Positions 46,960 to 59,683 of a DNA stretch of 64,000 bases are shown here, piece by piece. This DNA comes from Pteria penguin. Lineage: Eukaryota; Mollusca; Bivalvia; Pterioida; Pteriidae. Position 1 is the first letter of the stretch, and each line of letters opens with the position of its first letter. Location of the stretch: NCBI GenBank assembly GCA_035048485.1, contig CM068584.1, forward strand, positions 62,416,420 through 62,480,419. The letters are read 5' to 3'. The position numbers were made by a program, and so were the translations under genes. The notes beneath the pieces are model-generated. The model had not been told where the DNA came from, did no database searches, and saw nothing but the letters and a program-made list of their open reading frames with translations.

Positions 46960-47025
46960 TAATTATAATAATAATAATGATGGTGATGAAAATGATAATG
47001 ATGATGAAAATGATAATAACGGTTT
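46960..47025. repeat. AAT/GATGAAAAT-rich microsatellite
   Basis: Imperfect AATAATAATG and GATGATGAAAATGATAAT repeats. Confidence 0.8.
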
Positions 47026-47189
47026 AAATTCATATATAACTAATTAAACATAGTATTATAGCTTGATATACATTATGTCTCCGATAATTACATTTTAAAA
47101 TCCAATTATAAATGTTTGGCATAAATGGCATAATACAGTTGCATTTATCTTTACTTCCTCTCTTGTGCTGTTCTCTAAAATATACCAGC

Positions 47190-47430
47190 TAGCGTTTTTC
47201 AATTCGTTACATGATTGGTATCTGACCGAAAGATCCAGGGTTCAAGTCTCGCTCGTAACTCACCGATATACAGATGTAATAGTGAAAATCAAGGTCCATG
47301 GAAAACGCGATACATTTAAAATCTCGCCTATGACTCCTCGATGTACCGTTATTCAGATGAGAAATAAAACACAAGGTCCCTTTGTACGGAAGACGCGTTC
47401 TCTCTCACTGTTTCGGGTAGATTTCATCCA
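47190..47430 (+). mobile_element. Decayed SINE-like sequence
   Basis: Box B-like AGGGTTCAAGTCTCGCTCGT and a body with AATAAAACACAAGGTCCCTT and CACTGTTTCGGGTAGATT recall family 1. The 133-codon frame spanning it is therefore not taken as a gene. Confidence 0.4.
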
Positions 47431-48639
47431 TACTTATAAAATTCTCCCATCCAATCCCTTTTACGTACATCCACATTATAAGAAATGCTTCAGAAGATGT
47501 ACGTGTTCGATTCTGGGGAAACTACACTTACTTCTCCTTTTGTTATATTGCGGAATCGAATTCTGATTCAACAGGTGATAAAAGTGTTCATCCAAATCAA
47601 TAGACCCCAGTTGTAGAAATACATTATTGTTCCTGTTCTACTTCCCACGCGGATGATCTAATTTTATTTCATTTTTGACGCTAGCGGCAGAAGAGGAAGA
47701 AAGAATTCAGGTAATTAAATTCTTCTCTGCATTTTTTAATTGGTGTCTTCACTGGATGTTGTTTTATACTACAACAAATGTATTTCACAAATGTAGCAAC
47801 TGTCGGTGTTCTATGTTGGAAGAAACTAGAAATCGAAGGGGAGAGGGTGCATTTCGGAAAATTCATCGACTTTTTGTCAAGCTTCTATGGCAGTATCAAG
47901 TTCATATTGCACAACATACAAAAGGCTACTATACATATTCAAAATCAGTGTTTTCGATCCAACGGTCAATAAGGTTATCGCAGAAAATCCGTCTTAGTTC
48001 CTATTCTATTTTCCATTATGACCTCACGGCCTTTGATCGAAACTAGCAGATTGAAATATAAAACACAGAAATATATTTAAAGCACACATGGAAGAGAAGT
48101 TTTCCCTTTGTCCTATACCTTTATGGTGTACTTCTTATCTATAGTATTGATACTAGACGTCGAATGCCTTGTCATGTAAAGATAAGTAAATGACAAATTT
48201 GAACTCATAATCCCTGATGTCGGCTTTCGAACCGACTCATGAAAGTGTGAATGTCACAGTACTTTGCCTGCATTGATCCGAGCTTCTTTTAAACATGTGT
48301 TATACACGATATCGTATAAACTATGACGTCCATGACAATATTAACGTATGCAAGGGGATGCTATGGCGCTGATGATATCATTGACGGATGCATGATGATG
48401 CTACGGTTTTAATCCCATGAGACGCACACAGAGATAGGCAGACACAGACACAGTCAAACAGACAGATACACAAATACAAGCGGACGGACACACAGACATG
48501 TTGACGGGCAGATGGACAAACACAAACGTGATTGATTATTCAAGACACTCATATTTCAGGTACGGTGAGCGGATGAACGTGATTATGGCGCTAACTTTAT
48601 AAATGTCTATCATTAAATGCATACATATATAGCGAAATA

Positions 48640-49780
48640 TAAAAGAGAGAAGAAATTTAACATTTGTGTACCATTCTAATGTGAACCGTCACAGGGGCCG
48701 TGTTATTTCAATAGCTTCCTCCTCCACTTTAGCCGTCCCTCACCTTTATTTAGTTAATCGTTTATCCTTTGTTTTCGCGTGTATAGAGAAACATAAAAGA
48801 GGGGAAGAAATGTGACATGTGTGTACCATTGTAATGTGAACCATCACAGGGGCCGTGTTATTTCAATAGCTTCTCCCCGGGTACCTGATTTCACTCCATC
48901 ACTGGGGTTCACATATGCTCTTCAAGTAGACATATTTTGTTATTTTCCATTTGTATGTCCTCTAGTTTCATGATTTTTGGACTTGTGGTTTGGATTTATC
49001 CATCATTTTTACATTCCTTCTTTCACTAGAACCATTCTTCACCTTCATTTAGTTAATCCTTTATGCGTTGTATTCACGTGGGCGACATTTCTATATATAA
49101 CATCACAACAAAGGCTGGCCCATAAAATAAAATGCATCATACTGAATTTGAATTCTCATGATCTGACATAGCTTGGGCAGTGAGGATACTCAAAACATAT
49201 CTCTTTAAATCCTACACCATAAATCTTAGGTTTAATGAAAGTCACTGATACGTGCATAACACTGTCCACGATAAACAAATATTGTTGTGTATAAATAAAA
49301 ATTGCGGCGAAAAACGTCCCAACCCCATTCTGAACTGCCACTAATATTTCATACACTTGCCATGAAACCGGTTACGTCAGTCGGAAATTATTTTTTTTTT
49401 CTGAAAAATATGCGAAAAGAGAAGGCAGGGCCGGCAAGAAGATCTAGAAACCATCTGCCAGAGTCAATGCATTGAGAAATTCTTTTTCTTAAGGTGATTG
49501 TTAAATGCATCATACTGAATGCAATAAACAAATATTAAGTATTAAGAAACGGAAAGTACTTACTCTATTTTCTTCTCTGTCACTGGTCAACTCGGCCCAC
49601 GGATTGGTAAACCTGATCCGTCGCTTAGCAACTAAGGCCATAAGGTTTTGCGTGAATATTATAAATCAAACACACAATTATGATTATACTTTGTTGTGTA
49701 ACTTCCAACGGCAAAACGGTAACTCTTATCGTCTTAAACGTAACGTAACGTTAGTTATCCCATGGTATTTAATCTTTTAA
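48640..49780 (+). repeat. Dispersed repeat with internal tandem duplication
   Basis: A 60-bp piece (GTGTACCATTCTAATGTGAA, CAGGGGCCGTGTTATTTCAA) occurs at 48668-48725 and again at 48820-48880. The whole interval has a diverged counterpart at 61440-62400 (TATATAACATCACAA, TGGTCAACTCG, ATTATAAATCAAA-like). Non-coding. Confidence 0.65.
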
Positions 49781-49871
49781 TTCTATATTATTATTTACAT
49801 TACTTTTTTGGATAAAACACAATTCTCTTCTAAACTGTCAGCAATACATACATAAATAAATAAATAGATAA

Positions 49872-49877
<6 letters not shown>

Positions 49878-49954
<77 letters not shown>

Positions 49955-49961
49955 ATATATT
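49878..49961. repeat. (TA)n microsatellite
   Basis: TA repeat with two small interruptions, preceded by AAATACATACATA. Confidence 0.96.
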
Positions 49962-49969
49962 GTATATAT

Positions 49970-50260
49970 AATACGTATTGGTCATCATTCCAAACAACAT
50001 TAAGCCCGATGAACTATTCTGAAACGGACTATCAAAAGGCAAGAGTAATAATGCATCTTTAAGTACATACTGAAGAAGCAATATATATAAAGCGGTGAGG
50101 GCTGTGTACGGCAGAATGTAAAATTCGATATGATCATTCCGAATGGAACAGTCACAATGACCGTGTTAATACAATGACTTCCACCCTTCACTTTTAACGA
50201 CTCTCCACCTCCACTTTCTTGGTGTGTTATTTCGGTATGGGCTCTATATAAAGTAGCACT
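49970..50260. repeat. Dispersed repeat, counterpart at 59080-59340
   Basis: ATTCCAAACAACATTAAGCC, AAGAGTAATAATGCATCTTT and CGTGTTAATACAATGACTTC match the second copy in the same order and orientation. Confidence 0.75.
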
Positions 50261-50284
50261 TATCATGTTGAGCAAATAATGATA

Positions 50285-51630
50285 CATTTAAGGAGGACGA
50301 ATACTTGAGAAAAATCTCAAAAAACTTGATCATCAGGAGCATAAATTGTATTTTAAATTTGGTAACCTATTTATTACGAAAAAAAAAGGAAAACTTTCAG
50401 TTAGTCTCCTTACTTGATATGCATTATATGAACATATATCGTCAATATCGTAAATTCAGCAAAAGAAAATTTAAGCTGTTTAATTGTCCTGTTTTGGCCT
50501 ATATAATGGTTTTTTGTCATGAAACAAAAAAATATGTATACTTTACCTAGTGATTTTAAGTATTTCTAATAATTGTATATTAAATTTTGACCAATTTACA
50601 CACGTTTGGGAAGAAATTATTATTTACACACCATTTCATGATACTGTAAAATTTCATCCCTTCCCTCTACTAAGTGATGTGAAAAAAATAAAATGATCAT
50701 CAAAACGAAAATCAATTGTCTATTATGCTTTTTTATTATCATATTGTTGGTTTGCCATGAGAAAATGAATACCTTTCCATATTAATGAAAATTCTACAAC
50801 ATTGTAACATTTATGCTATTTTCTTGACAATGACTCGTAGATAAATTGTAATGACTGCAAATTATACTTAAATATGTACATTTTAAACAAAACTTATAAG
50901 ACAATAAGCTCAATAAGAAAAGAAGTCACACATAATTTGAAATGCCAAGGTGAAAGTGACTATTCAAAAGGTCACCATTTAATTATGTTATATTCATATC
51001 AAAATCATCAAGCGATGTCATATCAGCATGTTTAATTGCAAAACATCACTCTTTTTGAAAAAATAGTTTTTGATAGCCATATAAAAACAATGACCTTGCC
51101 ATACAATTATTTCACAATTTCAAGGTCAAATAATAAATATTCTTCATTTTACAAGCTTTCATTATTGATAAATACATCTCAGATCTTGTATGCATTTGTG
51201 CTATCATTTTACTTTTGAAATACACTACGAACATGATAAAAGGTCAAGCAAAAGTAAAAAAATAGTTTGGTCTCAAAATGTACTTTTATTATATCATTAT
51301 TATGACAAAAAGAAAGTAACTACCATTCATGAAGGTTAAATATGCATTCTAGATGCCAATCCGACATCAAATTAGCAATTAAAAAATATAAAAAAGATAT
51401 TGCCAAAAGATTTCCAACTGACGGAGCCTAATTTTTTCACCATGTTACAAGAAACAAACATATTTTTCTTTGGCCTAAGCAAGTTTCTCTTTTTAAACAC
51501 AATGTTAACTTTGTTAAACAGCATTTTTTTTTTTTTTTTGCCATCACGATAAATTTATGATTATGTTGAAATTCACAAACACAAAACAGTTCGAATGATA
51601 TAATACAATGTTATTATATACATAGTACAA
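50285..51630. other. AT-rich region without a supported gene
   Basis: Very AT-rich, with scattered short frames and no splice-flanked coding stretch or repeat that I recognise. A T run occurs at about 51523-51538. Confidence 0.5.
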
Positions 51631-51638
51631 GTAATTGT

Positions 51639-51887
51639 AAGCCGGCGTGGCCTAGTGGTATCGCTCTGGAATCCTGATAGGGAGGCCGGTCTTCTGTCTC
51701 TCAGATGAGACAGTAAAAATCGAGGCCCCGTGTCGTGGTATGCATGGCACGTTAAACATCCCTCACTACTTCGGGTGGATCCGTTGTAAATGTCAATATC
51801 TGTATCCTCTGCATCGGGCAGATGCCGTCACCATACACGTGAAATCTTCGTGGTATGTCGTTAAACAAACATCAATCAGTCAGGTAA
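51639..51887 (+). mobile_element. tRNA-derived SINE, family 1, lacking box B
   Basis: Head GCCGGCGTGGCCTAGTGGTA passes from GGGAGGCCGG straight to TCTTCTGTCTCTCAGATGAG, so the box B segment present in other copies is deleted. Body and CAATCAGTC tail are intact. Confidence 0.88.
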
Positions 51888-52979
51888 TTGGCAATGATGA
51901 TTTGTTCAACTAGTGTTTTTTTTTTTTTTGTTCAAATCAGTCTGTTATAAGGACACTTCCCAATGGAAATTTCATTGATGGATCTCAAAATTTCTTTAAA
52001 TTTTTCCAAACATTTTAGCATTATGCAAATTATAGGACAAAAATTCCCATACGAAAAGGTATAGGCATCTTTGAAAAAAAATAAAATATACAGGTTAAAT
52101 AGGTAGGTGGATCTTTAACTCAGTAACTCCAATATAAATATGGCCAAATTCCCTATAAAGTACGAGGAATGTGGTCTCAAACATTCGCTAGTAAACAGTG
52201 GGAACTAATTTTTAGTCAAGGGTCAAGGTGTATATGGCAATGACCTTTGACCTGATGACTATGGACTCAATACGGGTACAGTTATATCTCCTAGACAGAC
52301 AGACTTACGGATAGTTATATCTCCTAGACAGACAGACCTACATGTACAGCATAACATATTCTAAAGATTTTGTTTGAAACACGAGATCTCATTGGTTGTC
52401 CGATATAAAAACTGCAAGGGTTTTCACGATACCCTGCAGTTTTTGATATGATGTCATGATAATTTTTTATTTGTGAAGTCGCCATACCCTACAACTTTTT
52501 TATGAGGTCACAGTCATTAGCGACTTGGTTTTGAAAATTGAACCTCTGTGCGTATTGCCTTAAGTTGTAATTGTTTTAGAATGGGATACCTTGCATGTCT
52601 TTTACAAAAACTAGACTAGATCTAAAGGGTGGCCGATGCAATTAGTCTTATTATCATTATTAATATTATTTATTTTTTAAATCATTATTATTATAATCAA
52701 TAATGATCGATTGTTATGGTAGTTGGCGTGTCCGAGTTTTCAGTGTTTATATAAAAAATTTCAATATTTTGCAAAGAATACTCATTACTACAAGACAGAG
52801 AACGAACATTACGTGCATTTTGTAAGGACTTTAGCAGTTTTGCATACACTGATTTTACAAAACGACCTTTCGAACTGCTTTGTTTACATCCAGACGACAT
52901 AATTGACAAATCATGAAATTAGCGTGGTAGTGGAAAATAAAAACCTATAATGGAAACGGAATATTTGTGACGTCACACG

Positions 52980-53720
52980 ACTATTTGTCGTCCTTAAAAG
53001 ACTGTATGCACACGATGCAACAGAGCTACGACAAAGAACATGCACAAGGAATGCGTTTTTCTTAATTTATCGGATAATGGATAACATTTATTAAACTTGA
53101 TAAAATTAGGAATGACGCATACATTTTCAGTTTTCCATATAGATTTATATCATTGCTAGTATATGGAGTTTCAAATTTTACATAATCTAAGTATGTTTCT
53201 CTCTCATTATATTTATTCTGTAAGGGGCGCGGGGGGGGGGGGGGGGTTTAATTTATGCAATCCCGAATATTTATCTATGTTTATAATAAGTACAAAAAGA
53301 TCTACATCGAAGTTTGTCGGATCGGCATATGTCGACACTACACGTTGTATAAACATATTTAAAACTATATATATCTTACAATGTTATAACTAGTTGTAAT
53401 TATTTTGGAACGATTTTTTTCCTTCGTCAACCTTCATCAACATTAAGTAAGTTGTTTACCATTTTAGGTGTGTATGAAAAATGATAGGTCAGACCTGTTT
53501 GAAGCCCAATTATATATTATGGTGGATATTACACCTATGGTGGTTATATATAATGAAAACTTGTTATCACATTTGAAATTTGTCTGCTATTTAATATTAA
53601 GTTGTCGAGCATATTTGTTGTTGAATTTGTAGAACTGTCAAATTCTGTTCAGGCAGTTTGATAGCTGGCATCATAGAACCGAGTTCTTAGTTGCTCTGTT
53701 TGTTTATTGATATGTGTTGG
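52980..53720. repeat. Dispersed element, copy 1
   Basis: Matches 59684-60420 in order: GAATGCGTTTTTCT, TACATTTTC, GTCGGATCGGCATATGTCGA, and a segment whose minus strand reads CLNRI*QFYKFNNKYARQLN. The minus-strand reading of copy 2 is open there (CLNRIGQLYKFNNEFVRKLN), which suggests the element once encoded protein. Confidence 0.65.
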
Positions 53721-53999
53721 TTGATATTACCCTTGTGTTGATAGAATTTAAGGCATAATGGTAGCAGTGGTTTAGAACATTTGTGTAGGATTTCATTCCA
53801 ACGTTTATTAAAGCTATAGGATGCATTGTCTTATTACATGTAGGTAGGTAATACATAAATGTTTAGAAATTTTGTTATTTTCAAGATAGATGGAAATCTT
53901 TGAAATGATGTGCGTGGCTTTGATACGTTTTCCATTCGGGTACTAATGTTTATATGAGAATGATGTCAGTTGTAAAAGACATAAATTAAACATAGAGGT

Positions 54000-54430
54000 G
54001 TAATACTATTAGGCATAGACATGCTGTTATTATTACTTCTACTAATACTTCCACTACCTTATTACTACCACTGCCCGTACATGTACCTCTACTACTACCA
54101 TAACAACTACTACTACACTAGTATTACCAATACTCCTCGTCCCTCGTCTTCTACTCCTTTTGTTCCTACATATAATACTTGCACTGCTGCTTCCATATTA
54201 CTAGTTCCACTACTACTACCAATACATCTAACACTATTCTACTACTCCTAATTTTCCTACCAGTAGCTGTATAACTACCACTGCATCAACCAACTACTAT
54301 TACTTCTGCTGCCAGTTTAATGCTTATAATAACAGTACTACAACAAATACTGCTCCCCCTTCCACTTTTCATTCTCCAGTTCCTCCCCCTACTAACACTA
54401 CTCTTACCAACACGTCTCCTCATCCTCCTA
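54000..54430. repeat. Degenerate TAC/CTA-rich low-complexity tract
   Basis: Imperfect repeats of TACTAC, CTACTA and ACTACC. The frame read through it is low complexity. Confidence 0.75.
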
Positions 54431-54469
54431 ATTGTGGGCTTCTAGTTTAAATCATTATTCAAGGTGGGG

Positions 54470-54545
54470 ACAGCCCACTTACCCGAAGGTCCAATATTCC
54501 GAAGGCCCGTTTCTCCGAAGGTCCGGTACTCCCCAAAACCAAATA
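54470..54545. repeat. Tandem CCGAAGGTCC words
   Basis: CCGAAGGTCCAATATTCCGA and CCGAAGGTCCGGTACTCC are steps of about 17 bases. The complementary words occur at 58858-58900 (GACCTTCGGAATATCGGACC), so the two sites are an inverted pair of one short repeat family. Confidence 0.7.
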
Positions 54546-55679
54546 AACTTGTTTTCTGGGTGTTTCAGATACGTATCAGGTGACCGTAACTCAGAAGCCC
54601 CGTGGGACAATATAGATAAAACTTTTATCTAAGTACATCATATTTACCTTTTCATGTACTCTGACAGAGAAAACAAGACACCTCCCAATACATTAAAGTG
54701 TTTTGCATGGAAAATGGTTCAAGAAAAATGTTGAAATCCATCATCTCGTTTGAAAAAAATGTAGCCATTTTATTGGCTACTAGTCCAGGCATTCATAATA
54801 CTCCTCCTGAAGGTTTATGTCTGTATTGACTTGCGCATATCAAGAGGGGAAATCGTCTGCCTTACATTCTGTTTTATGTTGGACAATGGAATTTGAATCA
54901 CTTACCATACCATAAAAACGAACTATTTCGACAAAAATACCAATGAAAACCACATTAGCAACTCGGATATTTAGTGCACTCAATAAACATACCATGTCAC
55001 GTAGTAAAACAAGAGCATCGCAAAGCGGAAGATATACCCTGGCGCAGATCGGAGACTTGTATTTTGCAGAGCACTATCTTGGAGAATTGAGCTTGGCTCA
55101 AGATCATGACACATGCACGGATACAGAGGGGGCTACCTGGGTTCTGGACTGCCCCCCCCCCCCCCCATTTCGTCTAAGAGAATAAATTACCTTTTTTGGT
55201 TGGACCCCCCCCCCCCCTCTTGACAAAAAATTTCTAGATCTGCGCATGACACACCCTTAGCTACCAGGCAACAATTTTGTAAAGGATTATTGAATCCATT
55301 CGTAGAAGTACTAAGATTACAGCAATACTTAAATATTTTATGTGACCTTGACAAAACGACCTCGTTAATTCGATTTTTTTATTAATAAGTTCACAATATA
55401 AATGATATACTTTGCTTCTATCCAGTCGATCTTTTTTTTCATCTATCTCATCTGAAATCCATTTACCGATTGGTGAATAATAAACAGGAGTAGTATGAAA
55501 ATAACTGTTACAATTACATATATATATATATTAGGTATATAAACATTCTGTGAATTAAAAAATTCATAATAATGGAATCTGGATTGTCTTTCCAAACAAA
55601 GGACCATTGGGATTTTTTTCTGAACAATTGTCATTTTCATCAATCAACGTTGTCCATGCTAAATTCATATCTCGTTAAG

Positions 55680-57100
55680 TTACCGGTAGTGTTTGATTGT
55701 ATAAGTTATCGCACGCCAGTACTCCGATATATTTCTCTGTCCATTTCTATATTCCGTCTTTAAAGTCTCAATCCTTTCCTCAAGTCTGCGCCACTTGCGC
55801 CTTGGTCTTGGAGCTGCCTGGCCCTGCTGTTCTGCTCTTTCACGAATTCGTTGGAGTCTCTCCTCGTCTTTCATTTTCCTTATAAAGATCCATAAGGACC
55901 GATGTCTCACTCCAATGTTGTTGTTCCACTGGTAATGAAAGCCTGCATACGAAATTAAGACTCATCAACAGAGTTTCTACCTGACTGCTTTAACCTTTTT
56001 ATGCTTTCGATGGTTTTCGATTGGTTTTTTTTTCATTATAGGACTTTCAACAAATAAACACACAATCAAATTATCGTTTTATGGTAATGCATGTGTAACA
56101 CATGGCGCCGTTTCTTTATATCTAACCGCACATGTGCGATACTACATAATTGAATTCCATATATAGGTCATTAGAGATGCGCTTCTGATTCAAACAAGGC
56201 CAACGCAAAGCACAGCATCCCTTCGCGTGGGATATACCATTTTACCATTTCAGTAAATTTTGACCTTGACTTTGGAGATATAACATACATACATACGTAC
56301 CTACGTACATACATACGTACGGACAGCAGCGTTACTATATCCCCTCCGCAACAAGTTGCGCGAGAGGATAATACATTCCCTTAAAATTACCTTTTCTTTG
56401 TTGAATTTAAATATTTAATTTTACTGTTAATGGAAGTCCTATAGCTTTAATAACCTCTAAAAATAGAAAATTACCTGAATTTATTTTCTTGATGGTAGAT
56501 TAAGGACATTCTCCCTTTTTGAGATTAGTGAGATAATGTAGGATTCAAATATTTACACTGCATCAGATTCTTATCTTGAACTAAATTGTGTGTCCTCGTG
56601 TCTCTGTTTCTGCGATATACGTTCCACGTGGCTATTTTGAATATACCGTTGAGATATGTGTTCTGAAAGTAATCCACGAAGTTTATAATTGCGGGATAAC
56701 GATTCCTTAGTCTTTGTGTACTACGGTAATTGGCAACTAGATTGTTTTGTCTTACAAGGGAACGGGGCAGGTGTCCGGTAGCCATGATTTTACGGGGTAG
56801 CTTTCGCACCTTTCTTCTTCGCTTAAACGCCCTCGAAAGTCCAAGTTCTTGTATCTTTCTCCAAAGACTCTGCCAAAAATGGAAATTACATCCAGCGACT
56901 TGAACGTTTGGTAACTCTGTTTCTACGGCTAGTCTTAAGGCAGGTTCAAAATCGCAAAGGATTCGCTCTGGTTTTAACCTGTCCTGTGACAGATCTAACC
57001 TTTGTTTTTGATATACTGAAATATTCGCCTATACTGCCCAATAGTTTTCCGGTCATCATTTTTAAAATCTACTGTTACATAGACCTTTTATGCCTCGAGC
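55680..57100 (-). pseudogene. Decayed MULE-type transposase gene, two exons
   Basis: The exon at 56575-57075 reads DRLKPERILCDFEPALRLAV, AGCNFHFWQSLWRKIQELGL and YFQNTYLNGIFKIATWNVYR, the MULE transposase core and the segment after it. A frameshift near 57040 separates it from KTIGQYRRIFQYIKNKG. The second exon, 55680-55942, reads GFHYQWNNNIGVRHRSLWIF and then a basic coiled segment to a stop after TIKHYR. It would join after NLVQ, but the donor there is GATAAG instead of GTAAG. The frameshift and lost donor make it inactive. Such genes belong to Mutator-like DNA transposons or genes derived from them. Confidence 0.78.
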
Positions 57101-57639
57101 TCGAAGATAGGGGACATATTGTTTTTGACCTGTCTGTTTGTCTGCAAAAAAACCCAGCGAAAAAAAATATAGATTTTCTAAAAATACAAATATATCATTG
57201 GAAACCAAATCTATGGGTATGTGACGAGGAAATTTCTGTGTTGTTTTGTGGGATATTGTTATTTTCTCAAACTTCCTGGTAAGAGAGAGAGAGGGACAGA
57301 GAGAATGGGCCGAATGAACAGATGGGCACTTGATTTCTGGGTATCGCAGGACAAAACAAAATAAGTAAATCAAGGAAAATATATTTCATGTAGATGCGAC
57401 ACTGCTTGGAGAACTTTGTAAGTTTCGATCAAAAACATGCTTCATATATTCAAAGAAAAAAAAAAGGGGGGGGGGGAGGGGAGGGAGTGTTATGGTGACC
57501 GAAGCCTTTCTTCATGAAATCAAACACGTTCCATTTCTGTGTTTGTAATATCATACATCATTTTGTTCCTGTCACTCTGCCCATACCAAGTCTTAAATGC
57601 TCCAATTGAGTCTTGTTTTTGAAGTTTACAATTATTTGC

Positions 57640-57895
57640 GTTCGATTTGTGCTAGTTGAGTTCGTGCCGAGGGAGCAACCATTTGATTTTTATGGGTGTG
57701 GGGAATGAGGGGAGGGGACAAGAAGATCTTTGTCAGCCGGGATATTTTTATTGCAATTTTCAGAAATGGGATTTTTTTCGGCCCATTGGGCCCGATATTC
57801 CTATTCAAGAAATATTTGCCCATCGAGCCCCTACGGTCCCACATTTGTTTTTAATTTTCTTTCATTTTTTTTTTTGCAAATTCTCCCTGGCCGCT

Positions 57896-57956
<61 letters not shown>

Positions 57957-57985
57957 ACCCCCCCCCCCCCCCCCCCCCTCTTACT
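57640..57985 (+). repeat. MITE end with 82-base poly-C tract
   Basis: GGGAGCAACCATTTGATTTT at 57669 is the same terminus as the nested element at 43084. The tract 57897-57978 is C except for one A. Two polyproline frames across it are artefacts. The length may reflect sequencing or assembly slippage. Confidence 0.75.
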
Positions 57986-58749
57986 CTAAATCAAAAGTTT
58001 GCTAGAAAATAAAATACGAATTAAACAAAACATTATTTTATAAAGGACAGACTACCAAGTAAATAAACCCACTTACCATCGTGAGATGTTTCCGCATATC
58101 AAGGATATCAACTTAGGTTGGATGGGAGCATAAGCATGAAACCCTAAAATAGGGTATGGTCCCCCTTCCTTGACCATCGAAGAATCAGATCAATTGAAGT
58201 GTATATATATTCATGAAGAAATAAAAATGTACCCCTTTAATACTCACGCTCCTGTATAAAAAGAGAGGACATCAATGCTTCCCTCGCCTCCAAAGTTTTT
58301 ACTTGCCATTTTCGCACATTCCCCTATTCTGTTATCAGGAATAATCAACTAAACCAAGTTTTTAGTCACATACAAGTGTATCGTAATAGATTTTTTTCTT
58401 CTGAGTCTGATAAATTGGAAATCGGGGTTGGTTGAAATTCTAGGTAGAAATAATTCAAGACTTCTGAGTAATGTATCAACTCGGTGCTGATAAAAAAGTC
58501 TAAACCTCCCAATTCTTGCATTATTTATCAGTCCTTTTTCATGAAATGCATTAAAATTTTCCTAAACTTGCATTTTGAAGTGCTTTATCTATGCATGCAA
58601 GTCCGAAAGTCCGAAGATTTTAGAACCTTTCTAGGTTCCTACGTTTCCAGAAATATAAGGATAGAAATGGTAAATATTATAAGTCTGTAAAATAGGGTTG
58701 CCAAAATAAAATAGACTGTAGAGTGGGGCAAGTGCAGGAAGGGGGGGGG

Positions 58750-58920
58750 GCCGCACGTCTGATGAAATGGTAGAACGTTTACCGTTTGGAACATTAAGTG
58801 CTCTAATTACAGAGCAAATCCTTGTTTTTGTCGAAAAATCAAAACAATTTTCGGAGAACCGAGCCTTCGGAGTATCCGACCTTCGGAATATCGGACCTTC
58901 GGGGTTACGCAATGTAACCA
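58750..58920. repeat. TCCGAAGGTCC-family repeat, inverted relative to 54470
   Basis: GAGCCTTCGGAGTATCCGAC and CTTCGGAATATCGGACCTTC are tandem variants of one word. A G run at about 58741-58750 precedes it. Confidence 0.65.
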
Positions 58921-59079
58921 TTCAGGGAACACTTTTACATAACTATTTTAGAAGTCTGACCCCTCACCTTACTCTATTATTACGACAAAACGATAATCCC
59001 TCTTTCCATTTCTGGAACTAAGCCCTGACACTGACCATAATAAGTATGTACTGAATCATGCAAGGAGACATGTCAACAT

Positions 59080-59338
59080 ACAAGATGCACTACATGTTTC
59101 ATGATAAATTCCAAACAACATTGAACCCGATGATCTCAGATTTCGAAACGGATTATGCTCAAAAGAGGAAAGTAATAATGCATCTTTGAATTCATTCTTA
59201 GGTAGTAATATATAAAGTGAAGGAGGTTGTGTATGGGGGAATGTGAAATGTGATACCATCAGTCCGAGTGATAATTGTGTTAATTCGATGACTTCCTTCA
59301 CTTTTACAAATCTACACCCCATTGCCTTTCTATCTCTT
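59080..59338. repeat. Dispersed repeat, counterpart at 49970-50260
   Basis: AATTCCAAACAACATTGAAC, AAGTAATAATGCATCTTTGA and TGTTAATTCGATGACTTCC match the first copy. A SINE has inserted at its right end. Confidence 0.75.
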
Positions 59339-59349
59339 TATGTGTTATA

Positions 59350-59624
59350 CAAACCAGTGTGGCCTAGTGAATAAAGTATTCGGCTCATGATCGAGAGGTC
59401 CTGGTTTCGACTCCCGCCCTGGGCACACCGGTGTTGTGTCTTTCCGATGAGACAGTATAAACCAAGGTCCCGTATCGTGGTAGGCGTGGCACTTTAACGA
59501 TCCCTCACTGCTTCAGGTTGGTCAGTTACAAAGGTCTAAATTTGTATGCAATGCATTATGCAGATGCCGTCACCATATACATGAAATACTCTTGGATTGA
59601 CATAAAAAATAATCAACCAATCAA
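59350..59624 (+). mobile_element. tRNA-derived SINE, family 1, with 11-bp target-site duplication
   Basis: Head CAGTGTGGCCTAGTGAATAA, box B TGGTTTCGACTCC, body GGTCCCGTATCGTGGTAGGC and tail AATCAACCAATCAA. TATGTGTTATA occurs at 59339-59349 and 59625-59635. Confidence 0.9.
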
Positions 59625-59683
59625 TATGTGTTATATAGGTATCGAAAAAGCATTGGTCATGTTTGAGAAATAATTGTGCATTT

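Noticed and set aside
47165..47566. 133-codon plus-strand frame
   Set aside because: Overlaps a decayed SINE; no recognisable motif or splice support.
57656..58012. Polyproline frames of 91-118 codons
   Set aside because: Caused by the poly-C tract; no coding context.
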